Notes under the pieces: generated by a model
Seen by the model: the letters and a program-made list of their open reading frames with translations, nothing else
The model's database searches: none
Told to the model about the DNA's origin: nothing
Program-made: the position numbers and the translations under genes
Shown here: positions 9,641 to 21,680 of the stretch, piece after piece
How the letters are laid out: each line of letters starts with the position of its first letter
Position numbering within the stretch: position 1 is the first letter of the stretch
From: Serratia entomophila
Lineage (GTDB): Bacteria > Pseudomonadota > Gammaproteobacteria > Enterobacterales > Enterobacteriaceae
DNA length: 64,000 bases
Assembly: GCF_021462285.1 (NCBI RefSeq)
Contig: NZ_CP082787.1
Location: 744,001 to 808,000 of the forward strand
Direction of reading: 5' to 3'

Positions 9641-11872
9641 ATGGTTGCGGTAAGAAGTGCACATCTGAATACGGCGGGTGAATTCGCTCTCGACGAGTGG
9701 ATCGCCAGCTTGGGGCTACCTAACCCGCAGTCATGTGAGCGATTAGCCGCGACCTGGCGTTATTGTGAGCAGCAGACCCAAAACCATCCCGACGCGCCGC
9801 TGTTGCTGTGGCGCGGGCTTGAAATGGTGGAGATCCTCTCCACCCTGAGCATGGACAACGACAGCATGCGCGCCGCGCTGCTGTTCCCGGTGGTCGATGC
9901 CGGCATCGTGCAGGAAGATACCCTGACCGAAGAATTCGGCAAGGGCATTACCTATCTGGTGCACGGCGTGCGCGATATGGACGCCATCCGCCAGTTGAAA
10001 GCGACGCATAACGATTCGATGGCCTCCGAGCAGGTCGACAACGTGCGCCGCATGCTGTTGGCGATGGTGGAGGATTTCCGCTGCGTGGTCATCAAGCTGG
10101 CGGAGCGTATCGCCCACCTGCGGGAAGTGAAGGACGCGCCGGAAGACGAGCGCGTGCTGGCGGCCAAAGAGTGTTCCAACATCTACGCGCCGCTGGCCAA
10201 CCGCCTGGGCATCGGGCAGCTGAAGTGGGAGCTGGAGGATTTCTGCTTCCGCTATCTGCACCCGGAAGAATACAAGCGCATCGCCAAGCTGCTGCATGAG
10301 CGCCGCATTGACCGCGAACAGTTTATCGACGATTTCGTCGCCTCGCTGCGCGGCGCGATGGCCGATGAGAGCGTCAAGGCCGAGATCTACGGCCGCCCGA
10401 AACACATCTACAGCATTTGGCGCAAGATGCAGAAAAAACATCTGGCCTTCGACGAGCTGTTCGACGTGCGCGCGGTGCGCGTGGTGGTCGAACGCCTGCA
10501 GGACTGCTATGCGGCGCTGGGGATTGTGCATACCCACTTCCGCCACCTGCCGGACGAGTTCGACGATTACGTCGCCAACCCGAAGCCTAACGGCTATCAG
10601 TCGATCCATACCGTGGTGCTGGGCCCGCGCGGCAAAACGCTGGAAATCCAGATCCGCACCCGCCAGATGCATGAAGACGCTGAGCTGGGCGTCGCCGCGC
10701 ACTGGAAATACAAGGAGGGCGCGGTGGCGACCGTGCGTTCCGGCTACGAGGAACGCATCGCCTGGCTGCGCAAGCTGATCGCCTGGCAGGAAGAGATGGC
10801 GGACTCCGGCGAGATGCTCGACGAAGTGCGCAGCCAGGTGTTCGACGATCGGGTTTACGTGTTTACGCCGAAAGGCGACGTGGTGGATCTGCCGGCCGGC
10901 TCCACGCCGCTCGACTTTGCCTACCACATCCACAGCGACGTCGGCCACCGCTGCATCGGCGCCAAGATTGGCGGCCGCATCGTGCCTTTCACCTACCAGC
11001 TGCGCATGGGCGATCAGATTGAGATCATCACCCAGAAACAGCCGAACCCGAGCCGCGACTGGCTGAACCCGAACCTGGGCTATGTCACCACCAGCCGCGG
11101 GCGTTCGAAGATCCACAACTGGTTCCGCAAACAGGATCGCGACAAAAACATCCTCGCCGGCCGCCAGATGCTGGACAGCGAGCTGGAACACCTGGGCATC
11201 AGCCTGAAAGAGGCTGAAAAGCTGCTGATCCCGCGCTACAACATGAATTCGCTGGATGAAGTGCTGGCGGCGATCGGCGGCGGGGACATTCGTCTCAACC
11301 AAATGGTGAACTTCCTGCAGGGCAAGTTCAACAAACCGAGCGCCGAGGAGCAGGATCGCGAGGCGCTGCGCCAGCTGGTGCAGCAAAAAGCGCCGCCGCC
11401 GACCCGCAACAAGGACAACGGCCGGGTGGTGGTCGAGGGGGTGGGCAACCTGATGCATCACATCGCCCGCTGCTGCCAGCCGATCCCCGGCGACGACATC
11501 GTCGGTTTCATCACCCAGGGGCGCGGCATTTCCATCCACCGCGCCGATTGCGACCAGTTGGTTGATCTGCAGTCGCACGCGCCGGAGCGCATCGTCGACG
11601 CGGTGTGGGGCGAAAGCTATTCCAGCGGTTACTCGCTGGTGGTGCGGGTGATGGCTAACGATCGCAGCGGGCTGTTGCGCGACATCACCACCATCCTGGC
11701 CAACGAAAAGGTCAACGTGCTGGGCGTGGCCAGCCGGAGCGACACCAAAAAGCAGTTGGCCACCATCGATATGGATATCGAAATCTACAACCAGCAGGTG
11801 CTGGGCCGGGTGCTGGCGAAGCTTAACCAGCTGCCGGACGTGATAGACGCCAAGCGCCTGCACGGCAGCTAA
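9641..11872 (+). CDS. relA: GTP pyrophosphokinase RelA
   Basis: A 743-residue (p)ppGpp synthetase I, responding to uncharged tRNA on stalled ribosomes. The N-terminal hydrolase-like domain is degenerate: the HD pair of bifunctional SpoT/Rel enzymes is replaced by LLFPVVD. The synthetase domain keeps VANPKPNGYQSIH and the EIQIRT motif. A TGS domain (residues about 405-465), a zinc-finger/CC region (ARCCQP) and a C-terminal ACT domain follow. GGGAGAGG precedes the ATG at good spacing, and the gene forms an operon with rlmD, as in E. coli. Confidence 0.96.
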   Translation: MVAVRSAHLNTAGEFALDEWIASLGLPNPQSCERLAATWRYCEQQTQNHPDAPLLLWRGLEMVEILSTLSMDNDSMRAALLFPVVDAGIVQEDTLTEEFGKGITYLVHGVRDMDAIRQLKATHNDSMASEQVDNVRRMLLAMVEDFRCVVIKLAERIAHLREVKDAPEDERVLAAKECSNIYAPLANRLGIGQLKWELEDFCFRYLHPEEYKRIAKLLHERRIDREQFIDDFVASLRGAMADESVKAEIYGRPKHIYSIWRKMQKKHLAFDELFDVRAVRVVVERLQDCYAALGIVHTHFRHLPDEFDDYVANPKPNGYQSIHTVVLGPRGKTLEIQIRTRQMHEDAELGVAAHWKYKEGAVATVRSGYEERIAWLRKLIAWQEEMADSGEMLDEVRSQVFDDRVYVFTPKGDVVDLPAGSTPLDFAYHIHSDVGHRCIGAKIGGRIVPFTYQLRMGDQIEIITQKQPNPSRDWLNPNLGYVTTSRGRSKIHNWFRKQDRDKNILAGRQMLDSELEHLGISLKEAEKLLIPRYNMNSLDEVLAAIGGGDIRLNQMVNFLQGKFNKPSAEEQDREALRQLVQQKAPPPTRNKDNGRVVVEGVGNLMHHIARCCQPIPGDDIVGFITQGRGISIHRADCDQLVDLQSHAPERIVDAVWGESYSSGYSLVVRVMANDRSGLLRDITTILANEKVNVLGVASRSDTKKQLATIDMDIEIYNQQVLGRVLAKLNQLPDVIDAKRLHGS

Positions 11873-11887
11873 ATCCCCTGCGTATTT

Positions 11888-11916
11888 CGAGCCGCATCGT
11901 TGTTGGATGCGGCTCG
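11888..11916. terminator. Hairpin between relA and mazG
   Basis: An 11-bp perfect stem (CGAGCCGCATC at 11888-11898, GATGCGGCTCG at 11906-11916) with a 7-nt loop and no T-run. It could attenuate, protect mRNA ends, or partly terminate between relA and mazG. Confidence 0.5.
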
Positions 11917-11974
11917 GGATCCATGAGCTCCGGTGAACACGCCAGTGCGCCCCCTTTTTCTCAGAGATTTTTTT

Positions 11975-12769
11975 ATGACCCAATCCACTCCGCTGCAGCG
12001 TCTGCTGAACATCATGAAAACGCTGCGCGACCCGCAGAACGGTTGCCCGTGGGACCGTCAGCAGACCTTCGCCACCATTGCGCCCTACACGCTGGAAGAA
12101 ACCTACGAAGTGCTGGACGCCATCGAACGCCAGGACTACGCCGATCTGCGCGATGAGCTGGGCGATCTGCTGTTCCAGGTGGTGTTTTACGCCCAAATGG
12201 GGCAGGAACAGGGGCTGTTCGGCTTCGATGAGGTGTGCAACGCCATCAGCGGCAAGCTGGAGCGTCGCCACCCGCATATCTTCGGTGACGCCGATGCGGC
12301 GGACAGCGAAGCCGTGGCGGCCCGCTGGGAGCAGTTGAAGGCCGGTGAACGCGCCGAGAAAGCGCTGCATTCGGCGCTGGACGATATCCCGCAGGCGCTG
12401 CCGGCGCTAATGAAGGCGCATAAAATTCAAAAGCGCTGCGCCGCGGTGGGCTTCGACTGGCATACGCTCGGCCCGGTGCTGGACAAGGTGTACGAAGAGA
12501 TCGACGAAGTGATGCATGAAGCGCAACAGGCGGTGGTCGACGAGCAGAAGCTGGAAGAGGAGATTGGCGATCTGCTGTTCGCCACGGTCAACCTGTCGCG
12601 CCATCTCGGCCACAAGGCGGAAAACGCGCTGCAGGCGGCCAACCGCAAGTTTGAACGCCGTTTCCGCCAGGTGGAAGAGATAGTCACACTGCGCGGCCTG
12701 TCGATGGAAGACGCCACCCTCGAGCAAATGGAAGAGGCCTGGCAGCAGGTGAAAAGCCAGGAAAACTAA
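11975..12769 (+). CDS. mazG: Nucleoside triphosphate pyrophosphohydrolase MazG
   Basis: 264 residues, with two MazG-type all-alpha NTP pyrophosphatase repeats. The first repeat shows the metal-binding EETYEVLDAI and ELGDLLFQVV motifs; the second shows EIDEVMHEA and EIGDLLFATV. It hydrolyses (d)NTPs to monophosphates and is linked with lowering of ppGpp levels. The start MTQSTPLQRLL at 11975 is chosen; 14 upstream codons are open but carry no ribosome site. It lies directly downstream of relA, the conserved arrangement. In E. coli a mazEF toxin pair sits between relA and mazG; here it is absent. Confidence 0.93.
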   Translation: MTQSTPLQRLLNIMKTLRDPQNGCPWDRQQTFATIAPYTLEETYEVLDAIERQDYADLRDELGDLLFQVVFYAQMGQEQGLFGFDEVCNAISGKLERRHPHIFGDADAADSEAVAARWEQLKAGERAEKALHSALDDIPQALPALMKAHKIQKRCAAVGFDWHTLGPVLDKVYEEIDEVMHEAQQAVVDEQKLEEEIGDLLFATVNLSRHLGHKAENALQAANRKFERRFRQVEEIVTLRGLSMEDATLEQMEEAWQQVKSQEN

Positions 12770-16151
<3,382 letters not shown>

Positions 16152-16178
16152 TTACCCTTTGGCCGATTGCTAAATACC

Positions 16179-16202
16179 AACCCGCCTCGGCGGGTTTTTT
16201 TT
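16179..16202 (+). terminator. Terminator of eno
   Basis: CCCGC/GCGGG stem around a CTCG loop, extended by AA/TT, followed by a run of eight T residues. Confidence 0.92.
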
Positions 16203-16445
16203 CGCTGAATACAGTAAATATTTCATTTAAAATAATGAGGTGGTTATATTTCGCGGATTTTTAACTTTATAATTTCATTGTAATAATAATATCCTTATTT
16301 TTATATTCCGTTTTTATTTGATTTATATTTTTTAGTTACTAGACTGCCAATGAGGCAGTGTTATTACCCGTCGTTCTGCCGAACCATTCCCTTAATCGTA
16401 ACGCTTAGAAACTGCCGGCTCAGCGGCCGGTTGGGTGAGGGCTTG
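16203..16445. other. AT-rich leader region before the SQR operon
   Basis: About 240 bases of markedly AT-rich sequence with no gene. A possible promoter is TTGATT (16318-16323), 16 bases, TAGACT (16340-16345). The sharp fall in GC between eno and the next operon marks the left boundary of an accessory block. Confidence 0.35.
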
Positions 16446-17636
16446 ATGCGAAAAAGAATTGTTATTGTCGGTGGCGGAACCGGGGGCACCATATTAGCCA
16501 ATTTGTTGGCCGCCAAGCTGCATCGGGAAATATTGAATAATAAAGTCGAGTTATTAATGATTTCGGATTCACCGGTTCATTATTATAAGCCGGCGTTTAT
16601 GTATGTGGCGTTTAACGCATTTTTCAAACAGGAATTAACCCGTTCCCAACAAAGTTTGCTGCGGCCGGAAATACAATTTATTGTCGACAAGGCCGAGGCT
16701 TTTGAATTAAAGCAGCGGCGCATCATAACGCGCAGCGGTAAAAGCTACCCGTATGATTTTCTGGTGTTCGCCACCGGCTGTGTGCCCTGGCCGGAACGCA
16801 TCGAGGGGCTGGCGCAAGCGGGCGATCATTTTTATCAGTACCAGGCCGCGCGCCAGCTGGCGCAGCGGCTGGCGACCATCGAAAAAGGCCGCATCTTCAT
16901 TACCGTCTCTTTCCCGGAAACCCCCAACGTACCGCACCAGTGCGGCATCGCGCCGATCGAAACCACCCTGATGCTGGACGACTACCTGCGGCGGCGCGGC
17001 GTGCGCAAGGCGATAGAAATTGTTTATACCTACCCGACCATTTCCCAACTGCTGCGCAACTGCCTGTTTCTGCAGCGCCCGACGGGCGAGGCGCTGCCCG
17101 CCATTTTCGCCGCGCGCGATATTCGCCACCAGCGCGGCTTCACCCTCAGCCGGGTCGATGAGCAGCGCAACATCGCCTATTCCGCCGAAGGCGAGGAACA
17201 GCCGTTCGACATCCTGATGGCGACGCCGCCGATCCGCGCCGTCGAAGCGGTGCGCAATACCGGGCTGAGCGAGATTCAAAACGGCGAGGGCTGGCTGCCG
17301 ACCGACCACCAGACGCTGCAGGTTTATGGCCAGCAGGGGGTGTATGTGATCGGCGATACCGTCGATCTGCCGGTCAGCAAGGCCGGCGGCTCCTGCCACA
17401 ATCAGGCGCCGGTGATCGCCGACAATATCGTGGCGGAAATCCGGTTAGGGCAGACCATCAGCCATTATGACGGCAAAGTGCAGGCGATCGCTCAGATGGG
17501 GCTGCACGCCGGCATGCCGCTGGTGTACGACTATCGTCACGACGTGTTGCCGACCCCGGCCACCAAAGCGGGCGGCATGCTGCGCAACGGTTTTAACCGC
17601 GGCCTCTATTGGGCCACGGTGAGGGGGCTGATATGA
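16446..17636 (+). CDS. Sulfide:quinone oxidoreductase-like FAD protein
   Basis: A 396-residue two-dinucleotide-binding-domain flavoprotein. The FAD-binding VGGGTGG is at residues 8-14 and the second flavin motif YVIGDTVDLP at about 300-309. Cysteines at 112 (ATGCVPWP), 166 (PHQCGIAP) and 317 (AGGSCHNQ) fall where sulfide:quinone reductases carry redox-active cysteines, and the HQCGIAPIE context resembles the CGGAP motif of that family. It probably oxidises sulfide (or another reduced sulfur compound) and passes electrons to quinone at the inner membrane. The start at 16446 has a GAGGG site; the 32 extra upstream codons are rejected. The stop overlaps the next start as ATGA. A related NADH-type dehydrogenase function cannot be excluded. 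Confidence 0.75.
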   Translation: MRKRIVIVGGGTGGTILANLLAAKLHREILNNKVELLMISDSPVHYYKPAFMYVAFNAFFKQELTRSQQSLLRPEIQFIVDKAEAFELKQRRIITRSGKSYPYDFLVFATGCVPWPERIEGLAQAGDHFYQYQAARQLAQRLATIEKGRIFITVSFPETPNVPHQCGIAPIETTLMLDDYLRRRGVRKAIEIVYTYPTISQLLRNCLFLQRPTGEALPAIFAARDIRHQRGFTLSRVDEQRNIAYSAEGEEQPFDILMATPPIRAVEAVRNTGLSEIQNGEGWLPTDHQTLQVYGQQGVYVIGDTVDLPVSKAGGSCHNQAPVIADNIVAEIRLGQTISHYDGKVQAIAQMGLHAGMPLVYDYRHDVLPTPATKAGGMLRNGFNRGLYWATVRGLI

Positions 17637-18016
17637 GCGATAACGCAGAACATGAGCCGCTGGCGGCGCTGTTGGCCAAGCTGCAGCCGCTGCTGGCCGG
17701 CGGCAGGCTGGACAACGTAGTCGATCTGCTGTCGCTGCTGTCGGACCTGGTGGATATCGCCGACAACGCGCTGGTGGAGAAATTGGCCGGCGTGTTTGAA
17801 GGGCTGGTCACCGTGGGTTGGGAGGGGGGAACGGCGCTGAAGATGGCGCATAGCGAACTGCAGCTGAACCCGCCGGCGGCCAACTTTCGCGCGCTGTACG
17901 CTCTGTTGCGGCAGCCGGATACCCTGCTGGGGCTGATGCTGGTGCTACGCACTCTACAGATCGTCGGCCAGCGCACACGTCGCTGCGCATTGCCGCAGGA
18001 CGACCCGGAGCGATAA
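17633..18016 (+). CDS. DUF1641 family protein, SQR partner
   Basis: 127 residues, largely helical, rich in leucine and alanine, with no signal peptide. DUF1641 proteins are typically encoded beside sulfide:quinone oxidoreductase-like flavoproteins and are thought to be accessory or anchoring partners; the function is not established. Here it overlaps the SQR-like gene by four bases (ATGA), so the two products are very probably made together. The C-terminal amphipathic stretch (TLLGLMLVLRTLQIVGQ) could contact the membrane or the flavoprotein. Confidence 0.7.
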   Translation: MSDNAEHEPLAALLAKLQPLLAGGRLDNVVDLLSLLSDLVDIADNALVEKLAGVFEGLVTVGWEGGTALKMAHSELQLNPPAANFRALYALLRQPDTLLGLMLVLRTLQIVGQRTRRCALPQDDPER

Positions 18017-18052
18017 CCGAATTTGCTTTACTCACTCAGGTAAGGAGTTGTT

Positions 18053-19246
18053 ATGTCTGCCACTTTTGGCCACGCCTTTGCCACCCGTGCGATTCACCAC
18101 GGCTACGATCCGCAGCAGCATTTGGGGGCGCTTTGCCCACCGGTGTATATGAGCTCTACCTTCACCTTCCCCACGGCGGAATACGGCGGCGCCTGCTTTG
18201 CCGGCACCGAGTCGGGCTATTTCTATTCGCGTATCGCCAACCCGACGCTGAATCTGCTGGAACAGCGCATCGCCAATCTGGAAAGCGGGGAGGCGGCGGT
18301 GGCGTTCTCCTCCGGCATGGGGGCGATCACCGCCTGCTGCTGGACGCTGCTTAGCCCGGGCGATGAACTGATCGTCGATGAAACCATTTATGGCTGCACT
18401 TTCAGCTATTTTCATCAGGGTCTGGCGCGCTATGGCGTGAAGGTAACCCACGTCGATCTGACCCGGCCGGAACGGCTGGCGGCGGCGATCGGGCCGCGTA
18501 CCCGGCTGGTGTATTGCGAGACGCCGGCCAACCCCAACATGCGGCTGATCGATATCGCCGCGGTAGCGGAGATCGCCCACCGTCAACGGGCGCTGCTGTT
18601 GGTGGATAACACCTACTGCACGCCTTATTTGCAACGGCCACTGCCGTTGGGGGCCGACATCGTGGTGCACTCGGCCACTAAATACCTCGGCGGCCACGGC
18701 GATTTGCTGGCCGGTTTGGCGGTGACCACTCAGGCTCTGGCGCAGGATATCCGGCTGGTGGGGCTGAAGGACATGAACGGCGCGGTGCTGTCGGCGCAGG
18801 ATGCGGCGCTGCTGCTGCGCGGCCTGAAGACGCTGCCGCTGCGCATGGAGCGCCACTGCGACAACGCCCAACGGCTGGCGGAGATGCTGGCGCGGCATCC
18901 GGCGGTGGCGCGGGTTGACTATCCCGGGCTGGAAACCTTCCCTCAGCACGCCCTGGCACAGCGGCAAATGGCGCGCCCCGGCGGCATGCTGGCGTTCGAG
19001 CTTAAGGGCGGCATGGCGGCGGGTATCCGCTTCCTCAACGCGCTGCAGCTGATACTGCGGGCGGTCAGCCTGGGGGATTGCGAAAGCCTGGCGCAGCACC
19101 CGGCCAGCATGACCCACTCGGCTTACAGCGCCGAAGAGCGGCGGCGCCACCATATCAGCGACGGGCTGATACGGTTGTCCGCCGGGTTGGAGGCGTTTGA
19201 GGATCTGCAGGCGGATATCCTGCAGGCGCTGGAGCGCGCTGAATAA
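18053..19246 (+). CDS. Methionine gamma-lyase-like PLP enzyme
   Basis: A 397-residue Cys/Met-metabolism PLP enzyme. Tyr58-Ser-Arg60 binds the cofactor phosphate of the neighbouring subunit, and Lys210 in [11 protein letters not shown] forms the internal aldimine. Tyr113 and Cys115 in [10 protein letters not shown] correspond to the active-site Tyr and Cys that distinguish methionine gamma-lyase from cystathionine gamma-lyases and beta-lyases. The predicted reaction is methionine to methanethiol, ammonia and 2-oxobutyrate, with H2S from homocysteine or cysteine. An AAGGAG site precedes the ATG. Its place 36 bases after the SQR/DUF1641 pair suggests the operon both releases and disposes of volatile sulfur. 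Cystathionine gamma-synthase is less likely. Confidence 0.78.
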   Translation: MSATFGHAFATRAIHHGYDPQQHLGALCPPVYMSSTFTFPTAEYGGACFAGTESGYFYSRIANPTLNLLEQRIANLESGEAAVAFSSGMGAITACCWTLLSPGDELIVDETIYGCTFSYFHQGLARYGVKVTHVDLTRPERLAAAIGPRTRLVYCETPANPNMRLIDIAAVAEIAHRQRALLLVDNTYCTPYLQRPLPLGADIVVHSATKYLGGHGDLLAGLAVTTQALAQDIRLVGLKDMNGAVLSAQDAALLLRGLKTLPLRMERHCDNAQRLAEMLARHPAVARVDYPGLETFPQHALAQRQMARPGGMLAFELKGGMAAGIRFLNALQLILRAVSLGDCESLAQHPASMTHSAYSAEERRRHHISDGLIRLSAGLEAFEDLQADILQALERAE

Positions 19247-19249
19247 GCT

Positions 19250-19278
19250 ACCCCGCAGTAGCCGGCCGACTGCGGGGT
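19250..19278. terminator. Hairpin between the convergent lyase and hut operons
   Basis: A 10-bp perfect stem, ACCCCGCAGT (19250-19259) and ACTGCGGGGT (19269-19278), with a 9-nt loop. There is no T-run on either strand, but its place between convergent genes suggests a two-way terminator or mRNA end. Confidence 0.6.
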
Positions 19279-19283
19279 GGCGA

Positions 19284-20810
19284 TTAACGCAGATCGGCCG
19301 CGATATCCGCCAGGATCCGCTCGTCGCGCAGCAGCGCGGCAGCGGCGGCGATATCAGGCGCCAGCCAGCGATCCTGATGATAAGGCGCCACATGCTGGCG
19401 CAGTTGCCGCCAGGCCCGTCCGGTGCCTTCGCCAAAACGTTGCGGCTGCAAAAACTCGAAAGCCTGCGCCGCCAGCAGATATTCTATCGCCAGGATTTGG
19501 TTGCAGTTATCCAGCGAGCGCCGCAGCCGCAGCGCAGCGCCGGTGCCCATGCTCAGATGGTCTTCCTGCAGCGCCGAGGTGACGTAGTTATCTACCACGC
19601 AGGGCTGGGCCAACTGACGGTTTTCGGCACACAGCGAGGCCGAAACGTATTGGGCGATCATCATGCCGGAGTTGACTCCCGGCTCGCTGACCAAAAACGC
19701 CGGCAGGCCGCTGACCAGCGGATTGATCAATCGATCGATGCGCCGTTCGGCGATGCCGCCCAGCTCGGCGATGGCGATTGCCAGCAGATCGGCGGCCATC
19801 GCCACCGACTCGCCGTGCGGGTTGGCCTGCGACATCACCCGGAAGGCATCCGGCGTGCCGAGCAACAGCGGATTGTCGCTGGTGCCGCCCAGCTCGGTCT
19901 CAATTTGCCGCTCGGCATGGGCGATTTGGTCGCGACAGGCGCCATGCACCTGCGGGATCGAACGAATGCTCAGCGCATCCTGGGTGCGGATGCCCTCGCT
20001 GGCGGCGATCACCTCGCTGCCGTTCAGCAGCGCACGCAGGTTCTCGCCCACCGACTGCATGCCGGGGTGCGGCTTCAGCGCCAGGATCTCCGCGTCGAAG
20101 GCGGCGATCTGCCCGCGCAGCGCTTCAAAGCTCATGGCGCCCAGCACGTCGGCCCAGCGGCTCAGCCGGGTCGCATCGGCCAGGGCCAGGCAGCTCAGCC
20201 CGGTCATGCAGGGCGTGCCGTTGACCAGGCACAGCCCGTCTTTGGCCCCCAGCGGCGGCAATTCCAGCCCCTCGGCCGCCAGCGCCTGCGCGGCGCTTAC
20301 CACCTGGCCGCGGTAGCTGACCTCACCCAGGCCAAGCAGGGCAACGCCGACGTGCGCCATGTGGGTCAGATAACCGACTGAGCCCTGCGCCGGCACCTGC
20401 GGCGTGATGCCGCGGTTGAGCAGAGTCAATAGCATCGCCACCAGCGGCCGCTGGATGCCGGATTTGCCGTGGCTGTAGTTGACGATGGCGCAGCAGATAA
20501 TGGCGCGCGTTTGTTCATCGCTCAGCGGCGCGCCGACGCCGCAGGCGTGGCTCATCAGCGTATTGCGCGACAGCTGCGCCAGCTGCTCGCGGCGCAGCGC
20601 CTGATTGCACAGTGCGCCCAGGCCGGTATTGACGCCGTAGGCGCGCTGCTCGCTGGCGACGATCTTTTGCACGATCGCCTGTGCGTTGTCGATGCGCGCC
20701 CAGGCGGCGTCAGACAGGTTGAGCGGCGCGCCGTAACGCGCTACCGCCACGACGTCCCGCCAGCGCAGCGGCTGGCTGTCGAGGGTCACGGAAGAAGGGT
20801 AATTCATCAT
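19284..20810 (-). CDS. HutH-like aromatic amino acid lyase family protein lacking the MIO triad
   Basis: 508 residues, homologous over the full length to histidine ammonia-lyase. It keeps YGVNTGLG (Tyr58), SHACGVG (His88), NGTP, TSDNPLL and QEDHLSM. The Ala-Ser-Gly triad that cyclises to the MIO cofactor is missing: GSVG (143-146) runs directly into YLTHMAHV, a clean three-codon loss relative to [15 protein letters not shown]. The HutH tyrosine in QDPYS is Leu in QDALS. It is therefore unlikely to be a normal MIO ammonia-lyase. It ends the hut operon right after the ABC ATPase gene. It may be a binding, regulatory or partner subunit of HutH, or catalyse another reaction. A second ATG at 20807 has better spacing to GGAG. 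Confidence 0.8.
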   Translation of the reverse strand: MMNYPSSVTLDSQPLRWRDVVAVARYGAPLNLSDAAWARIDNAQAIVQKIVASEQRAYGVNTGLGALCNQALRREQLAQLSRNTLMSHACGVGAPLSDEQTRAIICCAIVNYSHGKSGIQRPLVAMLLTLLNRGITPQVPAQGSVGYLTHMAHVGVALLGLGEVSYRGQVVSAAQALAAEGLELPPLGAKDGLCLVNGTPCMTGLSCLALADATRLSRWADVLGAMSFEALRGQIAAFDAEILALKPHPGMQSVGENLRALLNGSEVIAASEGIRTQDALSIRSIPQVHGACRDQIAHAERQIETELGGTSDNPLLLGTPDAFRVMSQANPHGESVAMAADLLAIAIAELGGIAERRIDRLINPLVSGLPAFLVSEPGVNSGMMIAQYVSASLCAENRQLAQPCVVDNYVTSALQEDHLSMGTGAALRLRRSLDNCNQILAIEYLLAAQAFEFLQPQRFGEGTGRAWRQLRQHVAPYHQDRWLAPDIAAAAALLRDERILADIAADLR

Positions 20811-20817
20811 GTTCTCC

Positions 20818-21675
20818 TCAGGCGCTGGCCATGATCATCGGGCGCGGCTTCTGCACGTTTTCATCCAGCGCCAGACGACGCTGCACGAAGCGGTTAACGT
20901 ATTCATCCGCCGGGTTGTTAAGGATCTCCTGCGGAGTGCCGACCTGGATCAGCTTGCCGTCTTTCAGGATGGCGATCCGGTTGCCGATGCGCACTGCCTC
21001 GTCCAGATCGTGGGTGATGAACACCAGCGTTTTATGCAGCTCTTTTTGCAGCGCCAGCAGCTGATCCTGCATTTCGGCGCGGATCAGCGGATCGAGCGCG
21101 CTGAAGGCTTCGTCCAGCAGGATGATGTCGGTGTCGGTCGCCAGCGCGCGCGCCAGGCCGACGCGTTGGCGCATGCCGCCGGACAGCTGGTGCGGATAGG
21201 ATTTCTCATAGCCTTTCAGCCCGACGGTGTCGATCCAGTGCCGCGCCCGCTCCTGATATACCTCTTTGGCTTCGCCGCGCACCTTCAGGCCATAGCCGAC
21301 GTTGTCCAGCACCGTTTTGTGCGGCAGCAGGCCGAAGCTCTGGAACACCATGCTGATCTTGTGGCGGCGGAAGTGCTCCAGCTGTTTCTCGTCGTAGCGC
21401 AGGATATCTTCGCCGTCCACTAGGATCTGGCCGCTGGTAGGGTCGATCAATCGGTTGAAGTGGCGCACCAGCGTAGACTTGCCGGAGCCGGACAGCCCCA
21501 TGATCACGAAGATCTCGCCGGCAGCGATCGACATCGAGAGATCGTGCACCCCGACCACGCAATCGGTGGCCGCTTGTACCTCTTGCTTGGTTTTGCCTTG
21601 CTGGCTCATCGCCAGCGCCGCCGCCGTTTTGTGGCCGAAAATCTTGTAAACGTTTTGGATTTCGATTTTGTTCAT
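20818..21675 (-). CDS. hutV: ABC transporter ATPase, histidine/betaine type (HutV-like)
   Basis: 285 residues of the ProV/OpuAA type. It shows Walker [10 protein letters not shown], the signature LSGGMRQR, Walker B IILLDEAFSALDP and the switch HD in ITHDLDEA. There is no C-terminal CBS pair, unlike ProV, which shortens it. It energises the importer made with the adjacent permease and binding protein. In Pseudomonas the same gene set (hutXWV) in the hut locus imports histidine; placement between hutH-like and hut genes here supports that assignment. It is spaced five bases after the permease stop. Confidence 0.82.
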   Translation of the reverse strand: MNKIEIQNVYKIFGHKTAAALAMSQQGKTKQEVQAATDCVVGVHDLSMSIAAGEIFVIMGLSGSGKSTLVRHFNRLIDPTSGQILVDGEDILRYDEKQLEHFRRHKISMVFQSFGLLPHKTVLDNVGYGLKVRGEAKEVYQERARHWIDTVGLKGYEKSYPHQLSGGMRQRVGLARALATDTDIILLDEAFSALDPLIRAEMQDQLLALQKELHKTLVFITHDLDEAVRIGNRIAILKDGKLIQVGTPQEILNNPADEYVNRFVQRRLALDENVQKPRPMIMASA

Positions 21676-21680
21676 CGGGA

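Noticed and set aside
9743..12370. 875-codon open frame on the minus strand over relA and mazG
   Set aside because: It lies opposite two confirmed genes; high GC and codon bias leave the antisense frame open, and the product is rich in His, Gln, Arg and Ala without recognisable domains.
19284..20810. Frameshift or sequencing error in the HutH-like gene
   Set aside because: The frame is continuous, the loss is exactly three codons, and downstream motifs stay in frame.
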